DNA of 64,000 bases. Source: Streptomyces sp. TLI_053. Lineage in GTDB: Bacteria > Actinomycetota > Actinomycetes > Streptomycetales > Streptomycetaceae. The first letter of the stretch is position 1, and every line of letters begins with the position of its first letter. The notes under the pieces were generated by a model, which saw only the letters and a list, made by a program, of their open reading frames with translations, made no database searches and was not told the origin of the DNA. The position numbers were made by a program, and so were the translations under genes. This document shows positions 8,018-16,930 of this stretch, one piece after another. The stretch is taken from positions 6,413,501 through 6,477,500 of the forward strand of contig NZ_LT629775.1 in NCBI RefSeq assembly GCF_900105395.1. The letters run 5' to 3'.

Positions 8018-8770
8018 TCATCTGACACCTGGGCGACGAAGGGTGCGTTCGTTCGCGGCGAGCGTGGTGTCCGGGGTCGCGGGCTCGATCACGTCGAGCA
8101 TGACCTCGTCCGCGTGTGGGCGGACGAGGTCGGCCAGCAGTTCCTGCGCCGCTCGCATGTGGGCATCGGTCACAGCGGAGCGGTCCACCCGCTCGAGCAG
8201 GAAGACGATGTCGGACGACTCCTCGGTGATCTTGGTCGCATCAGCGTCCCGGTGATTCCAATGCCGGGTGAGCACCTGGGATCCCTGGGCGTAGACCACC
8301 TCGCCCGGCTTCGGTGCTTCCGGTGAGCCCGGTTCGCCGATGGGGGCGAACCAGTCGCCTTCTGCGCTGTAGCGGATCAGTACATGACCGGTCAGCCGAT
8401 CGAGGTCGAACGCTCCGGCCGGGAGCCCGTGGGAGACCGACACGAAGTTGTATGTGTCAACGGCCGGATTGACCCGAGGCAGGGTGCCGGACTTCTCCAT
8501 CCGGCGTGCCAGCGCGTTGACGCTCGGTCGGCTGCGCCGTGGATTCGTCCCGAACTTGCGGTAGGCCTCGAACCATGAAGCGGTGAAGGCGTGTTCTTCG
8601 CCGTAAAGGGCCCGCGTTCCATCCGCTACTTCGGCCTGCAGGTTGCTGATGGCCTGCTCGGTCGCTGCCCATTCTTCGCGGTTTCGCAGACCCGTGGCTC
8701 TGACGAAGCGCACCTGGCAGTCCGGGAAGTCGCGAGAGACGGTCGGATCCAGAGAGAAACCCTCAAGCAT
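8018..8770 (-). CDS. B3/B4 tRNA-binding/editing domain protein
   Basis: A 250-residue protein resembling the B3/B4 (PheT-like editing) domain. Motifs include YRKFGTNPRRSRPSVNAL in the middle, TYNFVSVSHGLPAGAFDLD, and the C-terminal VFLLERVDR. Free-standing B3/B4 proteins are thought to hydrolyse mischarged aminoacyl-tRNAs or bind amino-acid-like ligands; no synthetase core is present. ATG 8770 follows AGGGGAAG. The gene lies 47 bp after the MFS exporter gene on the same strand and is probably the last gene of an ATP-grasp, exporter, B3/B4 operon. A self-protection role against an amino-acid-like product is an inference from that linkage. Confidence 0.75.
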   Translation of the reverse strand: MLEGFSLDPTVSRDFPDCQVRFVRATGLRNREEWAATEQAISNLQAEVADGTRALYGEEHAFTASWFEAYRKFGTNPRRSRPSVNALARRMEKSGTLPRVNPAVDTYNFVSVSHGLPAGAFDLDRLTGHVLIRYSAEGDWFAPIGEPGSPEAPKPGEVVYAQGSQVLTRHWNHRDADATKITEESSDIVFLLERVDRSAVTDAHMRAAQELLADLVRPHADEVMLDVIEPATPDTTLAANERTLRRPGVR

Positions 8771-8817
8771 TGTCTTCCCCTGTGTCGATGCTTCAGTTGC
8801 AGCTACTAGGTTCTGCC

Positions 8818-10041
8818 TCAGGCGCTCGCTGCCGGGGCCCCGGACATCCTCGTCCGTACGCGGTCGCCCATATGGGCGACCGCCGAGCCCAGCAGCGCGG
8901 CGGCGGGAGCCAGAACAAGAGCTCCGGCCGACCCCCAACCGCCCAGGAGCGCTCCGCCCGCACCGGCGCCGGCGGCCGAGCCGAGTTGAAGGGCTGTGCC
9001 GACCCACGCTTGGGTCTCCGCGGCCGTACCCGGCGGCGCGAGGTCTCCCGACCGGCCGTAGATGGCGACGAAGGAGGGCCCGAAGACAAGACCGGTCATC
9101 AAACAGAGCGGTACGGTGATGAACCACCTTGTGTCGGCAGCCATGGCGAGCACGGTCGCGAAGAGAGCGAGGCCCAGTAGCAGTCGGGGCAACCGGGTCA
9201 GCTGCGCGGCCAGGCTCGGTGTCACCGCCCCGATCAGCAATCCGCCCACGATGCTGCCGATGGACAGGACGCTCAGCTGCAGGCCACCGAGCAGCGGCGA
9301 GCCGTTGTCGTCTCTTGGTGATGCGAGGACGATCTCCAGCACGCTCACGGCCGTCGCGAAGCAGACGGCCGCGCCCAGGAGGAGGACCAACCGCAAGCTC
9401 GTGAGTGGTCCGGCCCAGTGGCGTGAAGCAACCGTGGCTGCCGGCATGCAGTCATCAATGTTGCGGGGAAGCAGCAGGGTTGCCGTCACGGTGAAGAGCA
9501 CGGCAGCTGTGACACCGGCCCATGGGGCGAGCGCGGAGGAAGCCAGTGCGGCCAAGGTCGGGCCGAGGATGAAGCCGGCGTCAGCCAGGACCGAGTCGAA
9601 GGCCAGGGCTGCGGGTCGGCTGCCCTCGGTGGTCACGGACCGCCACATCACGCGGGTGGCCACTCCGATGGGAGGAGCCGCGAGGTTACCCAGCAGAGCA
9701 GAGGCGACCGTGAACCAAAAGGGTCCGTGAGCGTGCTCATTGATCAGCAGCCCGGCCAGCAGGACGGTGTGGAGCAGCAATGTCGACCAGAGCACGACGC
9801 GGTACGCGTAATGATCGAGAAGTCGGCCACGCAACGGTGTGGACAGCCCCCCGAGTGCTGACACGGCGACCACGAATGCGCCGGTGCTGTAGCCCCGTTG
9901 GTCGGCGACCGCGTAGAGGATGCCCAGCGAGAACATACCGGCCTGGAGCTTCCCGGAGGCCGACGCGAGCACACACCTGAAGATGCCGGGTTCCGACAAG
10001 AGCTGTCGGTACCCGATTGCCGGGGCATCGCTCGTCATCAC
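8818..10041 (-). CDS. MFS transporter
   Basis: A 407-residue protein with about twelve hydrophobic segments and short polar loops, typical of the major facilitator superfamily. A GTG start (10041) overlaps the TGA of the upstream ATP-grasp gene in a GTGA junction, so the two are translationally coupled; ATG 10038 is the alternative. Within the cluster it most likely exports the product, but no substrate-specific motif can be read. Identification rests on topology and general MFS character. Confidence 0.8.
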   Translation of the reverse strand: MMTSDAPAIGYRQLLSEPGIFRCVLASASGKLQAGMFSLGILYAVADQRGYSTGAFVVAVSALGGLSTPLRGRLLDHYAYRVVLWSTLLLHTVLLAGLLINEHAHGPFWFTVASALLGNLAAPPIGVATRVMWRSVTTEGSRPAALAFDSVLADAGFILGPTLAALASSALAPWAGVTAAVLFTVTATLLLPRNIDDCMPAATVASRHWAGPLTSLRLVLLLGAAVCFATAVSVLEIVLASPRDDNGSPLLGGLQLSVLSIGSIVGGLLIGAVTPSLAAQLTRLPRLLLGLALFATVLAMAADTRWFITVPLCLMTGLVFGPSFVAIYGRSGDLAPPGTAAETQAWVGTALQLGSAAGAGAGGALLGGWGSAGALVLAPAAALLGSAVAHMGDRVRTRMSGAPAASA

Positions 10042-11252
10042 GAAGCGGGCTCCGCGTCCGCGGCGACCACCGCGATCTCGACCCTGGAAGCAGCGGCCTG
10101 CGCTCGAGTCAGCGCGGTCTCGGGGTCGTCGGCAACGGCGATGAACGCGCCGCCCCGGTCATCCGAACTGTGCAGCGCGAGAACGACGTCGCCGACCTCG
10201 AACGCCGTGTAGCCCTCCGTCACTCCAGGCATCTTCAGCGCCTCGTCGAGTCCGGTGACGGTTGCGACCGTTCCCTGGGGTGGGATGAGAAACCACGTTG
10301 CTGCTGCGCGGTGGGGCTGAACGGGTCGCAGGTCGACAGGCTTGCCGGCGAGCCAGTCGAAGGTCAGCTGCTGCATGTCCAGGCCCGTCGCCAACCGCAC
10401 GAGTTCGACGATTCCGTCCCCACCAGGCCGGCTGTGGGTCTCGACAACACGTGGGCCGCGGCTGGTCAGGACCACTTCGGTGTGAGCCGGCCCTTCGGTG
10501 AGACCGACAGCGTCGAGCAGCGCCGTCACCTCGGCTTCCAGGGCGACCCTGTCCTCGTCGGCGATACGGGCCGGAACCAGATGGCCGACCTCGACAAAGT
10601 TGTCGGTCTTGAACTTCTCGGTGACGGCGAGAACGTGGTGATGGCCCTCGCCGCTGAAAGTCTCCACGCTGAACTCGGGGCCGCACAGGAACTCCTCGGC
10701 GATCCAACTGGACTCCGCGGAGCGAGAATCAGCCTCGAACGCCAGCGCTGCCGCTTCCATGGAGCTCTCATCGTCGACGAGGGTGATCCCCCGGCTCGCG
10801 GAGCCGTCGACCGGCTTGAGTATGAAGGGGTAGCCGTTCCGACGGCCGAAGGCACGGAGGTCCTCGGCGCCGCGGACGCTGCTGTGGGCCACGGGGGCGC
10901 AGGTCGAGGCAATGGCCTTGGTGCGCATCCGGTACTTGTCGTTCGTGGTTCGTACGGCATCGGCCGAGTTGGCGGTCAGGCCGAACTCCTCGTTGAGGAC
11001 AGCCGCGACCTCCTGGAACTCGTCGAGCACGGTGATGACCACGCCGACGGGATTCCGACGGTGCAGGTCCCGGGCAGCACGGGCGACGACCTCCGCTGTG
11101 AGGTGGTCCAGCAGTACGGATTCGTCGACGTCATCGAGGACGGCGCCGGGCGTCCGTTCCGCCGCACCCAGGTACACGATCCGCAGCCCGGCCTCCCTGG
11201 CGGCTCTGATCGGCTCGGGGCGCGTACCTCCAAGGACAAGTACGGAACTCAC
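10038..11252 (-). CDS. ATP-grasp carboxylate-amine ligase (first of three in the cluster)
   Basis: A 404-residue ATP-grasp enzyme. The N-terminal domain starts with VLVLGGTRPEPIRAAREAGL. The ATP-grasp core has YPFILKPVDGSASRGI (the lysine-bearing strand), EEFLCGPEFSVE, and the metal-binding segment AHTEVVLTSRGPRVVETHSRPGGD. This is the L-amino-acid-ligase/BL00235-like branch, which joins a carboxylate to an amine through an acyl phosphate. GTG 11252 starts directly at the first beta strand; TTG 11276 has a better GGGAG signal and would add eight residues. It heads a leftward operon with the exporter and the B3/B4 gene, divergent from the LuxR-type regulator. Confidence 0.85.
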   Translation of the reverse strand: MSSVLVLGGTRPEPIRAAREAGLRIVYLGAAERTPGAVLDDVDESVLLDHLTAEVVARAARDLHRRNPVGVVITVLDEFQEVAAVLNEEFGLTANSADAVRTTNDKYRMRTKAIASTCAPVAHSSVRGAEDLRAFGRRNGYPFILKPVDGSASRGITLVDDESSMEAAALAFEADSRSAESSWIAEEFLCGPEFSVETFSGEGHHHVLAVTEKFKTDNFVEVGHLVPARIADEDRVALEAEVTALLDAVGLTEGPAHTEVVLTSRGPRVVETHSRPGGDGIVELVRLATGLDMQQLTFDWLAGKPVDLRPVQPHRAAATWFLIPPQGTVATVTGLDEALKMPGVTEGYTAFEVGDVVLALHSSDDRGGAFIAVADDPETALTRAQAAASRVEIAVVAADAEPAS

Positions 11253-11639
11253 AGGACGACGACGCGTGTGAAACAAGGCGCTCCCTCGTAGGGATTGAAG
11301 AACAGCTGGAATGGGGATGGCAGAAGCTCTGAAGCCGGCCACGTAATTGCGGGAGGAGCTCGCTGTCGGCCCCGTGCAGGACATGGCGGAGCTCCCTTCG
11401 GTCGACAGTACCGTCCATAACTGGTTCGGGGCGACGTGCCTCTTCCGGAGGCACATGGGCGCGCAAGGCTTCCACAGTCCTGACGATCGACCGTAGACGC
11501 AGGAAGTCGCGATGATGATGTTTGACAATCGGGCAAGTCGGATGCCAGGTTCGTTATCGATCGCCAATGGCACCCGCGAGCTGCGGATTCGGCCTCAAGT
11601 CGTCGCACGGCGACTGCGCCGAGAGGACGGAAGGGCGAT
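11253..11639. other. Divergent control region between ATP-grasp operon and LuxR-type regulator
   Basis: No gene is evident. The region must carry the promoters for both directions. It contains repeated GGAGCTC blocks but no motif I can assign to a known regulator. Confidence 0.35.
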
Positions 11640-12710
11640 ATGGAGATCGGATCCGATGTAATGAATATCAAGACTGAGCTGAACGCGGAGATGCGGCGCG
11701 TCTATGCTCTCGCGGTCCGCCGTCGTGTCGTGTCCGCAGAGGATGTGAGTCTTGAACTCCGCATGGACGAGCGCGAGGCGGGCCGCCGGCTCGCCGAATT
11801 GCTGGATCTGCGGCTACTGCATCCGCACACCGACGCCAGATGTTTCGTGGCGGTGGCACCGGACTTCGCACAGCTCGGACTTCTCGAGCCATTGGTGCGT
11901 CAGATGTCGGTGATTCAGGAACAGGTGGACAGAATACGCGCCGAATTCGGTGCGCTCCAGCCGGTCTATCTGGATGCGGAAGGGGCGGCACCAGGCCGGA
12001 TGGACGGCCAGATCGAGGTTGTCAGCGATCCGGACGTGCTGAGGACGTTGGTCAAGGAGTTTGGCGTGCGGGCTGAGACCGAAATTCTCTTCTCTCGGCC
12101 GGGCGCCAGCGGACCGGAGAGGTACCTGGACATCGTCGCCTCGTTCGCCGGAGAACTGACCGGTCGAGACACCGTTCTGCGTGCTCTTTATCAGCATGCT
12201 GCGCAGTTCAATCAGGGAATGATCGCCCATGTCGAGCACCTGTTGGAACTCGGAGGCGAAGCGCGAACCACGGCCAATGGCTTCACCGGCATGCTCGTCT
12301 TCGACCGGCGGGTTGCCGTCGTTCCGCTCCGGAACGAGCTCCAGGGGGGTGTCGTCGTCCGCAGCGAGGACGTCATCACCACACTTGTGGACGCCTTCGA
12401 GCGGACCTGGAACGCCGCCGGGCCCTTTCCCGTACGAACGAGCAGGACACAGGTCGCCAGTGTCTCCTGCGAGGTCAAGTGGGCCATCATGCGGCTCCTG
12501 GTGGAGGGGGTGAGTGACAAGAACATCGCCACCCGGGTGGGCCTGTCGCTGCGGACCTGCCAGAGGCATATCGCCGATCTGATGCAGGAGCTGGGGGCGC
12601 GCAACCGCCTCCAAGCCGGCTACCGCATGCGCGACCTGCTGGCCGGGGAAGAGCCGGAACGGGAGTCGACTGTCGGCCGTCAACCGCTTTCGCAGCCGAT
12701 GTCCGTTTAG
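11640..12710 (+). CDS. LuxR-type HTH regulator with TrmB-like N-terminal domain
   Basis: A 356-residue protein. The N-terminus (residues 10-70, EMRRVYALAVRRR then LLDLRLLHP) looks like a TrmB/winged-helix domain. The middle is a sensor-like region, and residues about 285-340 form a LuxR-type HTH (LLVEGVSDKNIATRVGLSLRTCQRHIADLMQ). ATG 11640 follows GAAGGG. Such proteins are frequent pathway activators in streptomycetes. It lies between the leftward exporter operon and the rightward biosynthetic genes, so it is a good candidate for cluster-specific control. Confidence 0.8.
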   Translation: MEIGSDVMNIKTELNAEMRRVYALAVRRRVVSAEDVSLELRMDEREAGRRLAELLDLRLLHPHTDARCFVAVAPDFAQLGLLEPLVRQMSVIQEQVDRIRAEFGALQPVYLDAEGAAPGRMDGQIEVVSDPDVLRTLVKEFGVRAETEILFSRPGASGPERYLDIVASFAGELTGRDTVLRALYQHAAQFNQGMIAHVEHLLELGGEARTTANGFTGMLVFDRRVAVVPLRNELQGGVVVRSEDVITTLVDAFERTWNAAGPFPVRTSRTQVASVSCEVKWAIMRLLVEGVSDKNIATRVGLSLRTCQRHIADLMQELGARNRLQAGYRMRDLLAGEEPERESTVGRQPLSQPMSV

Positions 12711-12838
12711 TCCATCCTGCGGGTTGTTGCCAACGGGATTCCGACCCCGTGCCGCCATGGACGGAGTGCACCGGACCATGGAGAGTGAGTCGAGGTTGGA
12801 ACAAGGTTTTGCACACAGAACATCGAACGGGGAGCGCT

Positions 12839-14134
12839 GTGGCGCGGCACGACGGGTCACGGGGGAACGTGACAGGAACCGGGACAGAGGATCGGGAGAA
12901 TCGCCCGCTGCTTCTTCTGGTCGGCAGTGGGGGGCGGCTTTGGCGCGAGTACATCTTGAAGTCCGCCGCGAGCAGCTATGACCTCTGGCTGTTCGCGCCG
13001 AACGAGCCCTCATGGGAATCCCCGTATCTCAAGGGGAATACGGTCGTCGACACGCTCGACGCGCGAGCCACGGCGGAGTCCGCAGTGCGGCTGGGCGAGA
13101 GCGTGCCGATCGCAGGTGTCCTCTGCTACGACGAGATCCGGGTGCCGGTGGCAGCCTTCGTGGCCGAGGTTCTGAGGCTTCCCGGCGCGAACATCCAAGG
13201 CGTTCGTGCGTGCCGGGACAAACATCTCGGGCGTGAGGCGCTGGCCGCGGCGGGAGTGGCGCAGCCGGCTTCCCGGGCAGTGGCCTCACTGGAGCAGGCG
13301 CGGGAGGAAGCCCAGGCGATCGGCTACCCGGTCGTGCTGAAACCGCGTGCCCTCGCCGCCAGCGTCGGTGTCGTTCGGGTGGACGGGGCCGATGCGTTGG
13401 AGACCGCTTACCGGGAGGCCTCGGAAGCGCGCTTCGACGAGGTCCCGCGCGACGACGCCTGGGTCCTGGTCGAGGAGTACCTCGACGGTCCGGAGATCAG
13501 CGTCGAAAGCATGTGCAGGGGCGGCCGTGTAACGCCGCTCTTCGTGGCGCGCAAGTCCCTCGGCTTTCCTCCGCAGTTCGAGGAGGTCGGCCACACGGTC
13601 AGTGCGGCCGACCCGCTCCTCGATGACGAGACGGTTCGGCGCGTGCTGCAGGAGACGCACACGGCACTCGGCCTCGACACTCTGGTGACCCACACGGAGC
13701 TGCGCCTGACCCGGACGGGCCCGCGCGTCGTCGAGGTCAACGCCCGTCTCGGTGGGGACCTCATCCCCTATGTGGCCCAGTTGGCCACTGGGGTCGACTA
13801 CGGCATGGTGGTCGCAGATCTCGTCGCCGGGGCCGAGCCGACCGTAGCGCCCACGTGGTCCGGAGTGGCTCATGTCCAGTTCTTGTACCCCGACCAGGAT
13901 CTCGACGTCACCTCCCTGACGGTCGACGACGGGCTGCCGCCGGGGGTCCACGAGATCGTGCCCATGGTCGGGCCGGGTCGACGGCTCCGGCTGCCCCCTC
14001 GTGACCACGTGGGGGGGCGCTACGCCTACGTGATCACGACCGGCGAGACGACGGAACAGTGCATCGAGGCAGTCGAGTCCGCCACGCGGCTCGTCCACCT
14101 GGCGGGGGTTGCGCCGGTTCGGCCAGTGGCCTGA
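12839..14134 (+). CDS. ATP-grasp carboxylate-amine ligase (second)
   Basis: A 431-residue ATP-grasp enzyme. The core shows YPVVLKPRALAASVGV, VEEYLDGPEISVES, and THTELRLTRTGPRVVEVNARLGGD, which supplies the metal-binding Glu and Asn. This places it with amino-acid and dipeptide ligases of the BL00235/LabL type. GTG 12839 follows GGGGAG; an earlier ATG at 12749 would add a basic leader without homology. It precedes queC by 395 bp on the same strand. It could attach an amino acid to the 7-carboxy-7-deazaguanine carboxylate or build a side-chain peptide; the substrate is not readable. Confidence 0.85.
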   Translation: MARHDGSRGNVTGTGTEDRENRPLLLLVGSGGRLWREYILKSAASSYDLWLFAPNEPSWESPYLKGNTVVDTLDARATAESAVRLGESVPIAGVLCYDEIRVPVAAFVAEVLRLPGANIQGVRACRDKHLGREALAAAGVAQPASRAVASLEQAREEAQAIGYPVVLKPRALAASVGVVRVDGADALETAYREASEARFDEVPRDDAWVLVEEYLDGPEISVESMCRGGRVTPLFVARKSLGFPPQFEEVGHTVSAADPLLDDETVRRVLQETHTALGLDTLVTHTELRLTRTGPRVVEVNARLGGDLIPYVAQLATGVDYGMVVADLVAGAEPTVAPTWSGVAHVQFLYPDQDLDVTSLTVDDGLPPGVHEIVPMVGPGRRLRLPPRDHVGGRYAYVITTGETTEQCIEAVESATRLVHLAGVAPVRPVA

Positions 14135-14529
14135 ACGGCTCCGCAATACCGTCCTGCGGCAACCTCGCCCTGGAATTCGCCATGTCGCCGGCACCGCGCC
14201 CGGCCCGTCATTCCGCGCGTCCGATGCCGTGGGTCGCCCGGCGACGGCACGGCCGGTAGCGCGACGCGCGTGCTGCCTCGCGGAAAGACCGACGAGTCGT
14301 GCCTGTTCGGTCCCGCCCGGCCGTACCCGAGGGCCACACAATGATCGGGACGGCTGCGACGTGCGTCGGCTACGACGGCTTCTCTCCCCCGACACCGCGG
14401 GGTTCGCCTTCCTCACAAGGAGCCTCCGGCTCTCGTTCGCCTGCGGTGCGCGTTCCTACCGGCGACCGTAGGGCTTTTCGGTGCGCGCCGATTTAATTCC
14501 AGCTCTCCTCGCAGAAGGATGTCATCACC
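14135..14529 (+). other. Long leader before queC
   Basis: No protein-coding gene is convincing here. A short AT-richer pocket and AGAAGGA lie just before the TTG start of queC. I looked for a preQ1-type riboswitch (the class that controls queuosine genes) but could not recognise its conserved pseudoknot pattern. Confidence 0.35.
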
Positions 14530-15201
14530 TTGGCACATGTGATCGCTATCGTCTCCGGCGGCCTGGACTCCGTCGTTCTCGCCCACTACCTGCATAAGGA
14601 GGGACATCAGGTTCAGCTGTTGTCGATCGATTACGGTCAGCGGCACCGGAAGGAGCACGATTTCGCACGGATCGCAGCCGAACGCATCGGTGCCGAGCAC
14701 GAGACGGTTGACCTCGCGAATGTCGCGAACATGCTTCCCGGATATTCACTGACGGATTCACAGGTAGATGTTCCGGATCAGCACTACACGGCGCCGGGAA
14801 GTGTTAATGTCGTTCCGAATCGAAATGTCATTCTGCTGTCCGTCGCGTATGGAAAGGCTGCCGCCGTCAAGGCGGATCAAGTCGCCATCGGCGCGCTGGC
14901 GGGTGATGCGTCCACCGCTCCCGACTGTTCGGCCGAATTCATCTCGGCGTTCAATGCGATGGAGAAGGTTGCCTGCGCCGGCTACGCGCCGGATCACCTG
15001 GAGGTCGTCGCGCCGTTCATGGATCTCCACAAGCACGACGTCATTCGGCTCGGGGAGAGGCTCGGCGTCGACTGGACCGATACCTGGAGCTGTTTCAAGG
15101 GGGCCGAAGTGCACTGCGGAACCTGCGCCGCGTGCGTGGACCGGATCCAGGCCTTCGAGCGGGCCGGAACGACCGACCCCACGGTTTATTTCAAGGAGTA
15201 G
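14530..15201 (+). CDS. queC: 7-cyano-7-deazaguanine (preQ0) synthase QueC
   Basis: A 223-residue enzyme. SGGLDS at residues 9-14 is the PP-loop that binds ATP, and the C-terminus has the four-cysteine zinc site (WSCFKGAEVHCGTCAACVDR). QueC converts 7-carboxy-7-deazaguanine to preQ0 using ammonia and ATP. The start is TTG 14530 with AGAAGGA about 10 bases upstream. It is the first of four contiguous genes that make preQ0 from GTP. No queF, tgt or queuosine-specific gene is nearby, so preQ0 or its carboxy precursor is probably used for a metabolite rather than tRNA. Confidence 0.95.
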   Translation: MAHVIAIVSGGLDSVVLAHYLHKEGHQVQLLSIDYGQRHRKEHDFARIAAERIGAEHETVDLANVANMLPGYSLTDSQVDVPDQHYTAPGSVNVVPNRNVILLSVAYGKAAAVKADQVAIGALAGDASTAPDCSAEFISAFNAMEKVACAGYAPDHLEVVAPFMDLHKHDVIRLGERLGVDWTDTWSCFKGAEVHCGTCAACVDRIQAFERAGTTDPTVYFKE

Positions 15202-15567
15202 ATGATGCTGCGCATCACGAAGGAATTTCAGTTCTCGGCGAGTCACCGACTCGCTCACCTGCCGGCGGACCACCAGTGCGCTCGCCTGCACGGGCACAAC
15301 TACGTGATCGAACTCGCCCTGTCCGCAGCGCCGGACAAGCTGACCGAGGCCGGCTTCGTGCGGGACTACGGAGACCTGGCCGACTTCAAGAAGTGGTTGG
15401 ACCGCACCCTCGACCACCGGCACCTCAACGACGTTGTCGAGGACCGCAACCCGTCGGCCGAGAACATGGCCATGTGGATATTCGCGCAGTGGTCGGAGCG
15501 CTACCCCGAGCTCACCGGCGTGCGGGTTTCGGAAACCGGCAAGACCTGGGCCGAGTACCGGCCGTGA
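15202..15567 (+). CDS. queD: 6-carboxy-5,6,7,8-tetrahydropterin synthase QueD
   Basis: A 121-residue enzyme of the 6-pyruvoyl-tetrahydropterin synthase fold. It has the catalytic Cys26 in CARLHGHNY and zinc ligands His15, His30 and His32. It converts dihydroneopterin triphosphate (made by FolE) to 6-carboxytetrahydropterin. Its ATG follows the queC stop with no gap, and AAGGAG overlaps the end of queC, so translation is coupled. It overlaps queE at the 3' end by four bases. Confidence 0.95.
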   Translation: MMLRITKEFQFSASHRLAHLPADHQCARLHGHNYVIELALSAAPDKLTEAGFVRDYGDLADFKKWLDRTLDHRHLNDVVEDRNPSAENMAMWIFAQWSERYPELTGVRVSETGKTWAEYRP

Positions 15568-16271
15568 GTATCGTCGTCAACGAGATTTTCGGTCCGACGA
15601 TCCAAGGCGAGGGGCCGTCGGCCGGCCGCCAGTGCGCCTTCCTGCGGCTCGGCGGGTGCAACCTGTCCTGCCACTGGTGCGATACGCCGTACACCTGGGA
15701 CTGGACGGGGGAGAGCGACGAGGGAATCGCGTTCGACCCCCGGAAGGAGCTGAACAATCGGGACGTCGACGGGGTGCTCGGCGAGCTCCTCGCGCTCGGC
15801 GCCCCCCTCGTCGTGATCAGTGGCGGCGAGCCGCTGAACCAGCAGCGTCGGTTGCGCCCGCTCCTGAAGGGGCTGCGCGAAGCCGGCGTCACGGTGGAGT
15901 TCGAGACGAACGGAACCGTGGTCCCGGATGACGAGATCATCACGGGGGGAATCCGTTTCAACGTCTCGCCGAAGCTTTCCCATGCCGGCGATCCGGCGTC
16001 CAAGCGGATCGTTCCCGCCGCGCTGCGAAAGCTGGCGCAGACGCCTGACGTAGCGTTCAAGTTCGTCTGCCGCAACACCGCCGATCTCGATGAAGTCGCT
16101 CTCCTTGAGCGGGAATTCGGCATCTCGCCGGTGTGGATCATGCCCGAGGGCAAAAACGCGGCACACATCAGTCAGCATTTGAGTTCGATCGCCGACGAGG
16201 TCGTGCGACGTGGTTGGAATCTCTCCACCCGCCTCCACGTCCTCGCCTGGGGCGACAAGAGGGGAATCTAG
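15564..16271 (+). CDS. queE: 7-carboxy-7-deazaguanine synthase QueE (radical SAM)
   Basis: A 235-residue radical SAM enzyme with its [4Fe-4S] ligands in CNLSCHWC (Cys32, Cys36, Cys39), preceded by the substrate-binding IFGPTIQGEGPSAGR. It rearranges 6-carboxytetrahydropterin to 7-carboxy-7-deazaguanine. GTG 15564 overlaps the queD stop in a GTGA junction. A later VISGGEPL motif is the radical SAM GGE element. The carboxylate it makes is the substrate of QueC and could equally be the acceptor for one of the ATP-grasp ligases in the cluster. Confidence 0.95.
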   Translation: MSIVVNEIFGPTIQGEGPSAGRQCAFLRLGGCNLSCHWCDTPYTWDWTGESDEGIAFDPRKELNNRDVDGVLGELLALGAPLVVISGGEPLNQQRRLRPLLKGLREAGVTVEFETNGTVVPDDEIITGGIRFNVSPKLSHAGDPASKRIVPAALRKLAQTPDVAFKFVCRNTADLDEVALLEREFGISPVWIMPEGKNAAHISQHLSSIADEVVRRGWNLSTRLHVLAWGDKRGI

Positions 16272-16868
16272 ATGAGCATCGACCTCGACACCTCCGCCGT
16301 CTCCGTTCTGGAGCGGGAAAGGCAGACGGCCGACCCGTTGGAGGCCATCGCCCGCCGACTGCTGATCGAGCTGGGCGAGAACCCCGACCGCGAGGGCCTG
16401 CGCGACACTCCCCGGCGCTACGCGCGATGGTGGCGCGAGTTCACCGAGTACGACCCCGGCAGCCTCGACACGGTCTTCAGCAGTGTGGCCGGCAACCAGA
16501 CCGTGATGGTCTCCGGCATGCGCGTGTGGTCTTTGTGCGAGCACCACTTGCTGCCCTTCAACTGCGACATCCAGGTCGCTTACCGTGCGCGCAACAGCCT
16601 CCTGGGGCTTTCGAAGTTCGCCCGGATCGCACACAAGCACGCTCACAAGCTGCAGGTGCAGGAGCGTCTCGTCGCCGACATCGCCGCTGAGATCTCCGAG
16701 ATCACCGGGTCCCCGGACGTGGCTGTCATCGGCCGGGGCGAGCACCTCTGCATGACGATGCGGGGCATCAAGACCGGTGCGCGGATGACCTCCGCGGTCT
16801 TCCAAGGGGTCTTCCGCGAGAACAGCTTCGAGCGGACCGAGCTGCTGAGCCTGATGAACGACTCCTGA
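16272..16868 (+). CDS. folE: GTP cyclohydrolase I FolE (cluster copy)
   Basis: A 198-residue GTP cyclohydrolase I. The zinc and active-site segment SLCEHHLLPF contains Cys89, His91 and His92, followed by GLSKFARIAHKHAHKLQVQERL and the second cysteine in GEHLCMTMRG. It turns GTP into dihydroneopterin triphosphate, the first step toward both folate and preQ0. ATG 16272 follows the queE stop directly. As it sits inside the que set it is probably a pathway-dedicated copy, with a housekeeping folE expected elsewhere in the genome. Confidence 0.95.
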   Translation: MSIDLDTSAVSVLERERQTADPLEAIARRLLIELGENPDREGLRDTPRRYARWWREFTEYDPGSLDTVFSSVAGNQTVMVSGMRVWSLCEHHLLPFNCDIQVAYRARNSLLGLSKFARIAHKHAHKLQVQERLVADIAAEISEITGSPDVAVIGRGEHLCMTMRGIKTGARMTSAVFQGVFRENSFERTELLSLMNDS

Positions 16869-16930
16869 GTCGGCGACCGCTGACAGAACGGCCTGCACTG
16901 TGACCGTTCGCTGTCATCGAAGGACTGTTC

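Noticed and set aside
14135..14529. preQ1 or other riboswitch before queC
   Set aside because: I cannot find the conserved loop and tail of a preQ1 aptamer; the leader is noted but not assigned.
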